64,000 bases of DNA from Peteryoungia rhizophila (GTDB lineage Bacteria; Pseudomonadota; Alphaproteobacteria; Rhizobiales; Rhizobiaceae): NCBI RefSeq assembly GCF_004912145.1, contig NZ_STGT01000001.1:434001-498000 (forward strand), in the 5' to 3' direction. A program made the position numbers and the translations under genes. The notes below the pieces were generated by a model. The model was not told the DNA's origin, searched no databases, and saw only the letters and a program-made list of their open reading frames with translations. Positions 16,854 through 25,468 of this stretch are shown here, piece by piece; positions within the stretch are counted from its first letter, which is position 1; each line of letters begins with the position of its first letter.

Positions 16854-18377
16854 TCAGTCGCGCACCCAGTTCGGCCTTGTCTGGCCGATGCGCATCACGA
16901 CGGATTTGATCTCCAGGAATTCGTCGAGGCCGTAGCGGCCATTCTCGCGGCCCTGCCCGCTCTGTTTGAAGCCGCCGAAAGCGACCTCGGGGAAGCCGTC
17001 CATCCAGGTGTTGGTCCAGACGGTGCCGGCTTCCACGCGGCGTGCGAAGGCAAGGCAGGTATGGACATTCTCGCTCCAGACGCCGGCGGACAGGCCGTAG
17101 GACGCGTCGTTGACGAGAGACACCGCCTCATACAGCGTCTTGAAGGTCAGGACGGCGAGCACCGGGCCGAAGACCTCCTCGCGGGCGATCGGCATGTCAG
17201 ACGTGACGTTGGTCACCACGGTCGGCGCGAAAAAGTCCCCAGGCAGTCCTGGGTGACGCACGGCCTCACCACCGAGCGCGAGCCGGGCGCCTGCGGCCAC
17301 CGCATCACGCACATAGGCTGCGATCTTTTCCTGGTGGGCATGCGAGATGATTGCGCCGACCTGCGTGTCCGGATTGAGCGGATCACCGAAGGCGACTTTG
17401 CGGGAGAGCGCCACGACCTTTTCGACCAAAGCTTCCGCGATCTCTTCGTGCACGATGATGCGGCTGCCGGAATTGCAGCATTCGCCGGCGTTGAAATAGA
17501 CGCCGAAGGTGACGGCATCGGCAGCGGCATCGAGGTCGGCATCCGGGAAGACGACCTGCGGGTTCTTGCCACCCAGTTCGAGTGCGACCTTCTTCAGTGT
17601 CTTCGAGGCGACCGCACTGATCGCCTTGCCGACCGCGGTCGAGCCGGTGAAGCTCACCATGTCGACATGAGGATGTTCTGCCATCAGCGCGCCGACCGGT
17701 TGGCCGAAACCAAGGACGATGTTGACGACGCCTGCCGGTAACCCGGCCTCGACGAGAAGTTCACCCAACATCACCGTGGTCGATGGCGTCATTTCTGACG
17801 GCTTGATCACGCAGGTGCAGCCGGCCGCGAGCGCAAATGGAAGCTTCTGGCTGAGGATCCAAAATGGGAAGTTCCACGGCGTGATGATCGAGACGACGCC
17901 GATCGGCTCTTTCAGCACAACGGCCAGCATATCCTCACCGAGCGAATTGTGGCTGTCGCCGTGCAGGGTGCGGGCAAGGGCTGCCGCATAACGCCAGAGG
18001 TCGGCGGCACCGGAGACTTCACCGCGGGCCTGGGAGATCGGCTTGCCGCTTTCGAGCGTTTCGAGGAGCGCCATGCGCTCGACATTGGCCTCGATCAGAT
18101 CGGCGACTTTCAGGAGAAACGTCGAGCGCTCCTTGCCGGTTGCTCGGCTCCACTTGCCATCATTGAAGGCCCGTCTTGCCGCCGCAATGGCGGCTTCGGT
18201 CTCCGCCGCGCCACCCCTTCCAGAGCGACTGACGAGAACGCCATGCGAGGGCGAAATCCTGTCGAAAGTCGCGCCGTCGGCGCTACCCTGCCAGATCCCG
18301 TCGATCAGGTGGCGGCCTTCGAAGGGCGCCTTTGGCAGCGGATACGAGACGGCTGATGTCATGGTCATATCGTTCAT
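16854..18377 (-). CDS. NAD(P)-dependent aldehyde dehydrogenase
   Basis: This 507-residue ALDH superfamily enzyme oxidises an aldehyde to the acid. Seen: NFPFWILSQKLPFALAAGCT in the cofactor region, FTGSTAVGKAI, the general-base Glu in LELGGKNPQ, and the catalytic Cys as the second Cys of GECCNSGSR. The C-terminal half (GGFKQSGQGRENGRYGLDEF) is typical of the betaine-aldehyde dehydrogenase-like branch. The ATG at 18377 lies one base after the hydratase stop, with GGGAGA upstream. Substrate is probably an aldehyde from the operon's aldolase or GMC step (inference). Confidence 0.92.
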   Translation of the reverse strand: MNDMTMTSAVSYPLPKAPFEGRHLIDGIWQGSADGATFDRISPSHGVLVSRSGRGGAAETEAAIAAARRAFNDGKWSRATGKERSTFLLKVADLIEANVERMALLETLESGKPISQARGEVSGAADLWRYAAALARTLHGDSHNSLGEDMLAVVLKEPIGVVSIITPWNFPFWILSQKLPFALAAGCTCVIKPSEMTPSTTVMLGELLVEAGLPAGVVNIVLGFGQPVGALMAEHPHVDMVSFTGSTAVGKAISAVASKTLKKVALELGGKNPQVVFPDADLDAAADAVTFGVYFNAGECCNSGSRIIVHEEIAEALVEKVVALSRKVAFGDPLNPDTQVGAIISHAHQEKIAAYVRDAVAAGARLALGGEAVRHPGLPGDFFAPTVVTNVTSDMPIAREEVFGPVLAVLTFKTLYEAVSLVNDASYGLSAGVWSENVHTCLAFARRVEAGTVWTNTWMDGFPEVAFGGFKQSGQGRENGRYGLDEFLEIKSVVMRIGQTRPNWVRD

Positions 18378-18378
18378 G

Positions 18379-19146
18379 TCATTCTCCCGAGAATGCGGGT
18401 TTGCGTTTCGCCCTGAAGGCGGCGACACCTTCGTCGCGATCGGCACTCGCTGAAATTGCGGCACTGCCGAGCGCCTCGATCATGGCGTCGCGATCTTCTC
18501 CCCGGCCCGCATGGATCATGAACTTGGCCACTTCGACTGCACGCGGTGACAAGCCAAGAACCGACTGGGCCATGCTTCGAGCTGTCTCGACCGGGTCGGC
18601 CGAAACCTCGACCGCGAAGCCGAAGGCATGGGCGCGCTCGGCGGAGATGCGGCGTCCGAAGAGGGCCATTTCTTTCAGGACCGGTTCCGGCAGCAATCGC
18701 GCCAGACGTTGTGTGCCCGACCAGCCCGGTACGATGCCGACATGGGCTTCCGGAAGCGCGAGCGTGGCCGATGGTGCCATGACCCTGACATCGCAGGCGG
18801 CGGCGAGTTCGAGGCCACCGCCAAAAGCGTGACCTGACACGGCGGCGATGACCGGTTTCGACAGTCGCGAAAGACGATCGAAGATGCGATGCCCATCGCG
18901 GACCCAGTGGCGGGCAAATTCCGCGGGTGTCAGGTCGCCCCAGGCGTTGATGTCGGCCCCGGCGCAGAAGGCGCGTTCGCCTTCTGCCGTGACGATGACG
19001 CAGCGAACGTCCTGCATGCGCTCCAGCCGGTCGAGATGGCCGGACAACTGCTCCAGCATTTCGACAGTGAAAGCGTTGAGCTTGGTCGGATTGTCCAGCC
19101 GTATCTCGGCGATCCCTTCAGCGATCTTGAGGTGAACGGCGCTCAT
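18379..19146 (-). CDS. Enoyl-CoA hydratase/isomerase family protein
   Basis: A 255-residue crotonase-fold protein. The oxyanion-hole segments are AFCAGADINAWGD and GHAFGGGLELAAACDVRV. The second acidic position lies in LALPEAHVGIVPGWSGTQRL, so both catalytic-site Glu positions of hydratases are occupied. The C-terminal half has the usual helix ending EGVAAFRAKRKPAFSGE. It overlaps the CoA-transferase gene by 4 bp, implying that the pathway produces a CoA thioester. Hydratase, isomerase or retro-aldol activity cannot be separated by motif alone. Confidence 0.9.
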   Translation of the reverse strand: MSAVHLKIAEGIAEIRLDNPTKLNAFTVEMLEQLSGHLDRLERMQDVRCVIVTAEGERAFCAGADINAWGDLTPAEFARHWVRDGHRIFDRLSRLSKPVIAAVSGHAFGGGLELAAACDVRVMAPSATLALPEAHVGIVPGWSGTQRLARLLPEPVLKEMALFGRRISAERAHAFGFAVEVSADPVETARSMAQSVLGLSPRAVEVAKFMIHAGRGEDRDAMIEALGSAAISASADRDEGVAAFRAKRKPAFSGE

Positions 19147-20714
19147 GGTGTCCAGCCCATCGGTTCTGTCGACAGGAGCGATGTCGATATGACGCTTGCG
19201 TGCGGCGCTATCTTCACCCGGCCCTGCGAGGCAGCGACGATGTCCCGTTCGGGCTCGATGCCCGGCATGATTTCTGTGGCTACGAGCCCGCCCTCCGTCA
19301 GGCGCATCACGCAGCGCTCGGTGACGTAAAGCACGTCCTGCCCCTGTTCGCGGGCTCTGCGGCCGGAGAAGGTGACGTGCTCGACCTTGTCGACCATCTT
19401 CGTGAACTTGCCGGGATTGCGGACATGGATCCCGTCATCTGTCAGTTCAACAGTGGCACCGGCTTCAAACCAGCCTGAGAAGACGATCTTCCTGGCATGC
19501 GCAGTGATATCGACAAAGCCACCACAGCCGGCCGTCAGATAAGGTTTTTTGCCGAGCTTCGAGACGTTGACATTGCCTTCCACGTCCACCTCCAAAAAGG
19601 AGAGGAAGGAAACGTCGAAGCCGCCGCCCTGGAAGTAGATGAACTGCTGCGGCGACGGCACGTAACCATCCGCGTTCGAGGCACAACCGAAGGCGAAATC
19701 GGTGAGCGGCATGCCACCGACGGCACCCTGCTCGATTGCCCAGGTCACAGCCTCGGGATGCCCTTCCTCGAGCAGGATACGCGGCACCTGCGCGCTGATG
19801 CCGAAACCGAGATTGGCGGTCATGCCCGCTTTGAGCTCGAGCGCAGCACGGCGGGCGATCACCTTCTCGACGCCGTGGTCGGCGAGCTTGAAACTGGACC
19901 AAGGCCGCATGATCTGCCCTGAGATCGCCGGGTCGTAGGGTGTCTCGCAGGTCTGTTTCTGCTCGGGATCAAGGACGACGAGATCGACGAGATGGCCAGG
20001 TACGCGCACGTCATGCGGACGGAGACTGCCGGTCGCCGTCATGCGGCTCACCTGGGCGATGACAATACCGCCATTGTTGCGCGTCGCGATCGCCTGCTCC
20101 AGGCCGCCGAGATAGGCGCCCTCGTGCTCATAGGTGAGATTGCCGCGCTCGTCGGCGGTTGTCGCCCGCAAGATGCAGACGTCCGGATAGATATTGGGAA
20201 AGTGCAGCCAGGTTTCACCGGCGAATTCGACACGGCTGACGATGGGGTGAACCGAAGCGCTCTCATTCATGGCGCAGCCCTCGCGGATCGGATCGACGAA
20301 GGTGTCGAGACCAATGCGGGTCAGCACTCCTGGACGCCGTGCCGCCGCTTCGCGGTGCATATCGAACATGATGCCGGAGGGGACGTTATAGGCCTCGACC
20401 CTGTTTTCAACGACCATTTTCCAGATCTCGGGCATCGGCAGGCTCGAGGGACCCGACGGATAGGAGCCGGCAAGCACTCGGCTGATGAGGCCATCTTTCG
20501 CGATGTGGTCGATGCCCTTCACGCCATACATATCGCCGGCAGCGATCGGATGCAGCATTGTGAGATTGCGCGGATGGCCCTCGATATCGAAGCGTTGGCC
20601 GAGTGCCGAAAGGACAAAATCCGGGCAACCGAGCGCCGACGACGAGGACACCGTGACGACCGCGCTGTCGGGAATGCGTGCGACGGCTTCAGCAGGAGCG
20701 ACGAGCTTGCTCAA
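19143..20714 (-). CDS. Acetate/3-ketoacid CoA-transferase (YdiF-like, fused subunits)
   Basis: This 523-residue protein has family I CoA-transferase alpha and beta halves in one chain. The probable catalytic Glu is residue 328 in TWAIEQGAVGGMPLTDFAFG. Other landmarks are GFGISAQVPRILLEEGHPEA, the Gly-rich GGGFDVSFLSFLEVD and DITAHARKIVFSGWF. Enzymes of this type move CoA from acetyl-CoA or succinyl-CoA to an acid; the acid made by the neighbouring aldehyde dehydrogenase is the obvious acceptor (inference). Its start overlaps the Gfo/Idh stop by 4 bp. Confidence 0.9.
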   Translation of the reverse strand: MSKLVAPAEAVARIPDSAVVTVSSSSALGCPDFVLSALGQRFDIEGHPRNLTMLHPIAAGDMYGVKGIDHIAKDGLISRVLAGSYPSGPSSLPMPEIWKMVVENRVEAYNVPSGIMFDMHREAAARRPGVLTRIGLDTFVDPIREGCAMNESASVHPIVSRVEFAGETWLHFPNIYPDVCILRATTADERGNLTYEHEGAYLGGLEQAIATRNNGGIVIAQVSRMTATGSLRPHDVRVPGHLVDLVVLDPEQKQTCETPYDPAISGQIMRPWSSFKLADHGVEKVIARRAALELKAGMTANLGFGISAQVPRILLEEGHPEAVTWAIEQGAVGGMPLTDFAFGCASNADGYVPSPQQFIYFQGGGFDVSFLSFLEVDVEGNVNVSKLGKKPYLTAGCGGFVDITAHARKIVFSGWFEAGATVELTDDGIHVRNPGKFTKMVDKVEHVTFSGRRAREQGQDVLYVTERCVMRLTEGGLVATEIMPGIEPERDIVAASQGRVKIAPHASVISTSLLSTEPMGWTP

Positions 20715-21712
20715 CGGACATCTCCGTATTTGACGTCGATCCGGACGCCGCGCACAGCGGCTTCACGAACGGCAAGAGCAACCGCGAGAGACTTGACCCC
20801 ATCGAGCCCGGTCGCTGCCGGCTCGCCTTCGCCGGCCACGGCGGCATGGAAGCGCCGAATGCTTTCCCCGTAAAGATCATGCTGGTCGAAGCCGATCACC
20901 TCGCGACCCGACGACGTCACCAGCTCGATAGAGCCGATCGGGTTCTGCGTCATGACATCCCGGGCGAAGATCGACCCTTCGGTGCCATGCACCTCCAGAC
21001 CCGAGCCGGCGAAGGGATGCGTGAAGCTTTCATGGCTCATCACCATGGCACCTGAGGGCATGGTCCAGACGGACATTGCCGAGTCCTCGACGCCCTCGCC
21101 CAGGCCGGAACTTGTCATCTGGGCCACGACCGAGATCGGATCCTCACCGAGCAGGAAGCGGGCGACATCGGCATCGTGAACGGTGATGTCCGGGATGACA
21201 CCACCACCAGCATCCGGGGAATTGATCCGCCACCCCTGAAGATGCGGCGGCAGGAAGACGGCGTGATGTAAACGCAGGGACAGCACGCGACCGATGCGGC
21301 CTGAAGCAATAAGTCCGCGGACGGCACGATGACTTCCGGAGCAACGCAGGTGGTGATTTGTAGCAAAGACGAGCCCGGCTTCCCGAGCTGCACGCACCAT
21401 GGCACTGGCATCATCCAGCGTGAGCGCCAGAGGCTTCTCGCAGAGAACATGCTTTCCAGCCTTCACGGCGGCCAGGGCCTGCTGCAGATGCTTTTCGTTG
21501 GTCGTCGAGATGTAGACCGCGTCGATGTGGAGGTCTGAGAGAAGCTCTTTCAGATCGTTTCCAGATCGCGGGATGCGGTGCTCATCGGCGAAGGCCCGGG
21601 CGCGCTCAGCCGATGCGCTCAACACATGCGAAATCTCACCATGCTGGGCGCGGATGGCTCCAACCATGTATTGACGAGCAATTGTGCTGGCTCCGATCAG
21701 GGCCCACCGCAT
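20711..21712 (-). CDS. Gfo/Idh/MocA-family oxidoreductase, first gene of the catabolic operon
   Basis: A 333-residue NAD(P)-dependent dehydrogenase of sugars or cyclitols. The N-terminal Rossmann stretch is MRWALIGASTIARQYMVGAI, with YISTTNEKHLQQALAAVKAG and the family hallmark CEKPLALTLDDA carrying the conserved Lys. The C-terminal domain holds GVIPDITVHDADVARFLLGE, with the usual Asp and His. I placed the start at the ATG at 21712 because GGGAGGAA lies directly upstream; a start at 21730 is possible. It is promoter-proximal, just downstream of the two LacI-type operators. Confidence 0.9.
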   Translation of the reverse strand: MRWALIGASTIARQYMVGAIRAQHGEISHVLSASAERARAFADEHRIPRSGNDLKELLSDLHIDAVYISTTNEKHLQQALAAVKAGKHVLCEKPLALTLDDASAMVRAAREAGLVFATNHHLRCSGSHRAVRGLIASGRIGRVLSLRLHHAVFLPPHLQGWRINSPDAGGGVIPDITVHDADVARFLLGEDPISVVAQMTSSGLGEGVEDSAMSVWTMPSGAMVMSHESFTHPFAGSGLEVHGTEGSIFARDVMTQNPIGSIELVTSSGREVIGFDQHDLYGESIRRFHAAVAGEGEPAATGLDGVKSLAVALAVREAAVRGVRIDVKYGDVR

Positions 21713-21740
21713 TCGCACTTCCTCCCACAATCATCATCTT

Positions 21741-21773
21741 TTGGATCGTTCCAATATTTATGGAAGGATCCAA
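21741..21773. promoter_or_regulatory. Two LacI-type operators upstream of the catabolic operon
   Basis: TTGGATCGTTCCAA (21741-21754) is a near-palindrome with a central CG. A second copy of the pattern, ATGGAAGGATCCAA (21760-21773), lies 19 bases further on. Both fit N-TGGA-N4-TCCAA. Taken together they also make a larger inverted repeat (TTGGATCGTTCCA with TGGAAGGATCCAA, 12 of 13 matching). The spacing of about two helical turns and overlap with the promoter suggest cooperative repression by the operon's own LacI protein. Confidence 0.65.
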
Positions 21774-21785
21774 TTATTCTGTCAA
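21757..21785 (-). promoter_or_regulatory. Sigma-70-type promoter of the catabolic operon
   Basis: On the minus strand a perfect -35 TTGACA (complement of 21780-21785) is followed by a 17-bp spacer and a -10 CATAAA (complement of 21757-21762). The second operator fills the spacer and the first lies just past the -10, so a bound repressor would block polymerase. The Gfo/Idh ATG is about 45 bases downstream of the -10. Confidence 0.6.
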
Positions 21786-22077
21786 CTGGTTTTGTCAGTT
21801 CGGGCTTGTGAGCTGCGTTTCGCGTGGAAATGCGCCTGTCGATGACGCTTCGGAGCGGCATAGACGAGGCGTAACCTGGCCAAGCGGAGCGCGCGTTCGG
21901 ATCGGGCCGCCGAAGTGGCGGCGCACTCTACGGTCGGGATTGATCATCCGCTGACCATAAGTCGCAAGCCCCAACGCTGCTCAGAAATGGACTTTCGCAG
22001 AAGGGAGCCAGCCACTCGGCCCTGCACTTCGCGTCACTTCGAATTGGACACCTGAAGCAGCCTCTCGCTGCAAAGTT
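21786..22077. other. Intergenic region between kdpE and the catabolic operon promoter
   Basis: No gene is seen. A short hairpin (GCAGC 22057-22061, GCTGC 22067-22071, 5-base loop) lies just after the kdpE stop on the minus strand and may help end the kdp transcript, although no T run follows. The remainder could carry upstream elements for the catabolic promoter. Confidence 0.35.
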
Positions 22078-22767
22078 TCACTCGTGCTCAGCCATACGAT
22101 AGCCCACTCCCGGCTCCGTGCGCACGATCCGAGGCTGAGTCGGGTCGCGTTCGATCTTCTGGCGCAGTTGACCGATAAAGACGCGGAGATAATGCAAGTC
22201 GTCCCCGTGTGCGGGGCCCCAGACGGATGTCAGAAGCGTGCGGTGTGTCACCACCCGCCCGACATGGCGAGACAGAAGTAGCAGAAGATCGTATTCCTTG
22301 GGCGTCAGATGAACGATCTCTCCGTCTCGCGACACCAGCCGCCTGATGGGATCGATGGTCAAGCCGTCGATCTCCATGACGGTCGGGATAGCATCACGCC
22401 GCCCGCGATGGCGCAGCGCGGTTCGGATGCGGGCTGTGAGTTCGCCGATACCGAAGGGTTTTTCGACATAGTCGTCTGCTCCAAGATCCAGCGCCGCAAT
22501 CTTCTCGCTTTCGCGGTCGCGGGCCGAGAGAATGACGATCGGGACATCCGACCAGCCCCGGAGACTGGCGATGACCTCCTTGCCGTCCATATCGGGAAGG
22601 CCGAGATCGAGGATGACGAGATCGGGCGCCTGGGTGGCCACGGCCTTGAGTGCTTCGGCTCCCGTTGCCGCTTCAACGACCTCATAGCCAGCAGCGGTCA
22701 GCGAAGGTTTCAGGAAACGCTGGATCTGCGGCTCGTCATCCACCACCAGGATGCGGGACTGGTTCAT
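22078..22767 (-). CDS. kdpE: Response regulator KdpE
   Basis: A 229-residue OmpR-family regulator. The receiver holds the acidic pair in ILVVDDEPQIQRFL and phospho-acceptor Asp54 in LVILDLGLPDMDG, then the conserved Lys in DYVEKPFG. The C-terminal winged helix contains VHLTPKEYDLLLLLSRHVG and ends in RTEPGVGYRM. It activates kdp transcription after phosphorylation by KdpD under K+ limitation. It overlaps kdpD by 4 bp and is the last gene of the kdp transcript, so the system is autoregulated if one promoter serves the whole operon. Confidence 0.95.
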   Translation of the reverse strand: MNQSRILVVDDEPQIQRFLKPSLTAAGYEVVEAATGAEALKAVATQAPDLVILDLGLPDMDGKEVIASLRGWSDVPIVILSARDRESEKIAALDLGADDYVEKPFGIGELTARIRTALRHRGRRDAIPTVMEIDGLTIDPIRRLVSRDGEIVHLTPKEYDLLLLLSRHVGRVVTHRTLLTSVWGPAHGDDLHYLRVFIGQLRQKIERDPTQPRIVRTEPGVGYRMAEHE

Positions 22768-25454
22768 CGGACATCGCCCCTTGCTTCGTCGCTTCCAGGG
22801 AACCGCATGACGATGCGCGTGCCCCGCTTCTTCAGTGCCGGGCTCTCCGCATGGATCCTGCCGCCCATGGCCTCGACGAAGCCGCGGGCGATGGAAAGCC
22901 CGAGCCCCGTCCCCGGAGAACGCCCATCAGGCTTTCCCCTGCGATAGAATTTTTCGAAGATCCGGTCCAGATCCTCAGTCGGAATGCCCTTGCCGTGATC
23001 GGTGACCGAGATCAGCACGTCCTTGCCGTCACGACGGGCATAGACGTTGATCGGCTCATCGCCACCATACTTCACCGCATTGTCCAGAAGGTTGAACAGC
23101 ACCTGGCCGATCAGCACGCTGTCGCCACGAATGAGCGGCAGGTCAGCGGCAATTCCGGTTTCCACGATCCGTCCCGGCGCATATTTACGGGTGCGCTCGA
23201 CGGCGGACTGTACGACGTCGGCGACATCCACCCAGTCCTGTTTGGGTTTAAGCGTGCCGGCCTCAATGCGGGTCATGTCGAGCAGATTGGCGACGAAGCG
23301 GCTCATGCGGCCGCTCTCCTCCTCGATCGACTGCAGCAGGTCATCGCGGTTCTCAGGCGTCATGCGTTCGCCGAGCTGACGCAAGCCGGTGACAGCACCG
23401 GTGATCGTTGCCAGCGGGGTTCGCAGGTCATGGGAGATGGAGGAGAGCAGCGCTTCCCGATACCGTTCGCCCTCCAGCCTCGCTGCCTGCTCGACGGTCT
23501 CGTCGGCGAGGCGTGCCCGATCGAGCGCGATCGCTGTCTGGTCGAGGATGGCGGTCAGCGCGCGTTCGGCGTTGAGGTCGAGCCGGTCACCCGTGTGCTC
23601 GATGCCGCAGACACCGACAATGCCATGGGGACCAAGCAACGGGCGGAATTCGAAGCGGCTGTTCGGCAGCGTGCCCGTGCCATGGCCAGCGGGCTCGCGC
23701 TTGTCATGCGACCAACGGGCGGCTGTCATGTCGGTGACGTCGAGCTCTGCATCCGGTGGCCAGGCGGCGGCCACACCGAGATCTCCCTTGCGTGGGACAA
23801 GCAGCACGACCTTTCGCTTGAGGCTCGCCTGCAGTTGTGAAACGGCGAGCCAGATCGCATCCTCGCCCTTGGCCGTGCTCGCGAGCTTGCGGGAAAAATC
23901 ATAAAGTGATTGCAGCGCCGTCGCGCGGACCCGAGCCACCTCCGCTTGCTCTCGGATGCGCGAAGCGAGACCGCCTGCGATGATTGCCACGGCCAGAAAG
24001 ACGAAAAGCGCGAAGACTTCGTGCGGGGCAGCAATCGTGAAGGTGTGGCGCGGGTCGATGAAGAAGAAATTGTACGCGAGCGCCGACAGGATTGCTGCCA
24101 GGAATGCCGCCGCATAGCCGCCGATGACTGAGGCTCCTAGAACGGCGAGCAGAAAGAGCAGCGATATGTTCGGCAGCTCGACGAAAAGATCGATCCCTTT
24201 TCCCAAGGCCGTAGTCAATGCGACGAAACCGAGAGCCCACATGGCCGAATGTCTGAGCGCAGTGGCTTTGGGCAGGTTCAGGGACGGGCGCGCGCGTTCG
24301 GCGATCGTTCCATCGGGCGTCACGATGTAAACGCCCAGACCGGATGCTTTGCCAGCCAGGGCATCCGGCAGCGAGCGGGTGACGAGTTTCTGCCACCGGC
24401 TGCGCTTGCGCGTGCCGATGACGATCTGCGTCGCATGCTCGCGACGTGCGAACTTCAGAATTTCCTCGACGAAATCATTGCCGATGATGCGACGGGTTTC
24501 GGCCCCGAGCTGTTCGGCCAGCCGGAAGAGCGTCTCGATCCGTTGCAGTCGTTCCGGCGTCTCGACCTCCCGGTCCGCCCGCTCGATCGAGACAACCAGC
24601 CAGGGTGCGTTGAGCCCCGAAGCGAGCCGGCTCGCCACGCGCACGACCTTCTCCGACAGGGGATCGGAGCCGACGCAGACGATGAGGCGCTCGCCAGTGG
24701 CCCAGGGACCGTCGATGGCGTTCTGTTTCAGGTAGTCGACCATCTGGTCGTCGACGCGGTCCGCAGTGCGGCGCAGCGCCAGTTCACGCAGTGCCGTCAG
24801 ATTACCGAGACGGAAGAAGCGGTCGACCGCACGGTTGGCGCTTTCGGGCAGATAAACCTTGCCATCCTTCAGCCGCTCGATGAGTTCGGAGGGGGCGAGG
24901 TCGACCAGCAGCACCTCATCGGCGCGTTTGAGCACCACATCGGGCACGCGCTCGCGCACGGTCACACCGGTGATCTGCGCGACAAGGTCCGCCAGGCTTT
25001 CGAGGTGCTGTATGTTGAGCGCCGTCCAGACATCGATGCCGGCTGATATCAGCTCCTCGATATCCTGATGGCGCTTCGGATGACGGCTGTCTTCGGGATT
25101 GGAATGGGCGAGTTCGTCGACAATGACGATGCGCGGGCGGCGCTCGAGTGCTGCATCGAGGTCGAACTCTTCGAGCATGCGACCGCGATGGGCGACCCTC
25201 CGCCGTGGCAGCACCTCGAGGCCATCCAACAACCCTGCCGTCTCGCTGCGGCCATGGGTCTCGACCAACCCGACGACCAGATCCACGCCGTCCGCCTTCA
25301 GGCGTTTGGCCCGAGATAGCATCGCATAGGTCTTGCCGACGCCGGGAGCAGCGCCCAGAAAAACGGTCAGCTTGCCCCGGCGGTCCTTATCCGCCAGGGC
25401 AAGCAGGGCATCGGGATCGGGACGTCGGTCGTCCCTGCGGTCGTCATCCGCCAT
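22764..25454 (-). CDS. kdpD: Sensor histidine kinase KdpD
   Basis: This 896-residue protein matches full KdpD length. In order: the KdpD N-terminal domain with Walker A FLGAAPGVGKTYAM near residue 35 and Walker B RIVIVDELAHSN; a USP-like domain around residues 250-375 (LIVCVGSDPLSEKV); four clustered membrane segments about 395-500; a GAF-like region; then HisKA with His675 in SISHDLRTPLATITG; and an HATPase with LDNAVKYGG and GTGLGLSIARGFV. It senses K+ limitation and turgor and phosphorylates KdpE. Gap to kdpC is 14 bp. Confidence 0.95.
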   Translation of the reverse strand: MADDDRRDDRRPDPDALLALADKDRRGKLTVFLGAAPGVGKTYAMLSRAKRLKADGVDLVVGLVETHGRSETAGLLDGLEVLPRRRVAHRGRMLEEFDLDAALERRPRIVIVDELAHSNPEDSRHPKRHQDIEELISAGIDVWTALNIQHLESLADLVAQITGVTVRERVPDVVLKRADEVLLVDLAPSELIERLKDGKVYLPESANRAVDRFFRLGNLTALRELALRRTADRVDDQMVDYLKQNAIDGPWATGERLIVCVGSDPLSEKVVRVASRLASGLNAPWLVVSIERADREVETPERLQRIETLFRLAEQLGAETRRIIGNDFVEEILKFARREHATQIVIGTRKRSRWQKLVTRSLPDALAGKASGLGVYIVTPDGTIAERARPSLNLPKATALRHSAMWALGFVALTTALGKGIDLFVELPNISLLFLLAVLGASVIGGYAAAFLAAILSALAYNFFFIDPRHTFTIAAPHEVFALFVFLAVAIIAGGLASRIREQAEVARVRATALQSLYDFSRKLASTAKGEDAIWLAVSQLQASLKRKVVLLVPRKGDLGVAAAWPPDAELDVTDMTAARWSHDKREPAGHGTGTLPNSRFEFRPLLGPHGIVGVCGIEHTGDRLDLNAERALTAILDQTAIALDRARLADETVEQAARLEGERYREALLSSISHDLRTPLATITGAVTGLRQLGERMTPENRDDLLQSIEEESGRMSRFVANLLDMTRIEAGTLKPKQDWVDVADVVQSAVERTRKYAPGRIVETGIAADLPLIRGDSVLIGQVLFNLLDNAVKYGGDEPINVYARRDGKDVLISVTDHGKGIPTEDLDRIFEKFYRRGKPDGRSPGTGLGLSIARGFVEAMGGRIHAESPALKKRGTRIVMRFPGSDEARGDVR

Positions 25455-25468
25455 CTAGGTCTCACAGA

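Noticed and set aside
16263..17741. 492-codon plus-strand open frame
   Set aside because: Runs across both the binding-protein and aldehyde-dehydrogenase genes in antisense; no domain seen.
22650..23840. 396-codon plus-strand open frame
   Set aside because: Antisense to kdpE and kdpD; no start signal or motif.
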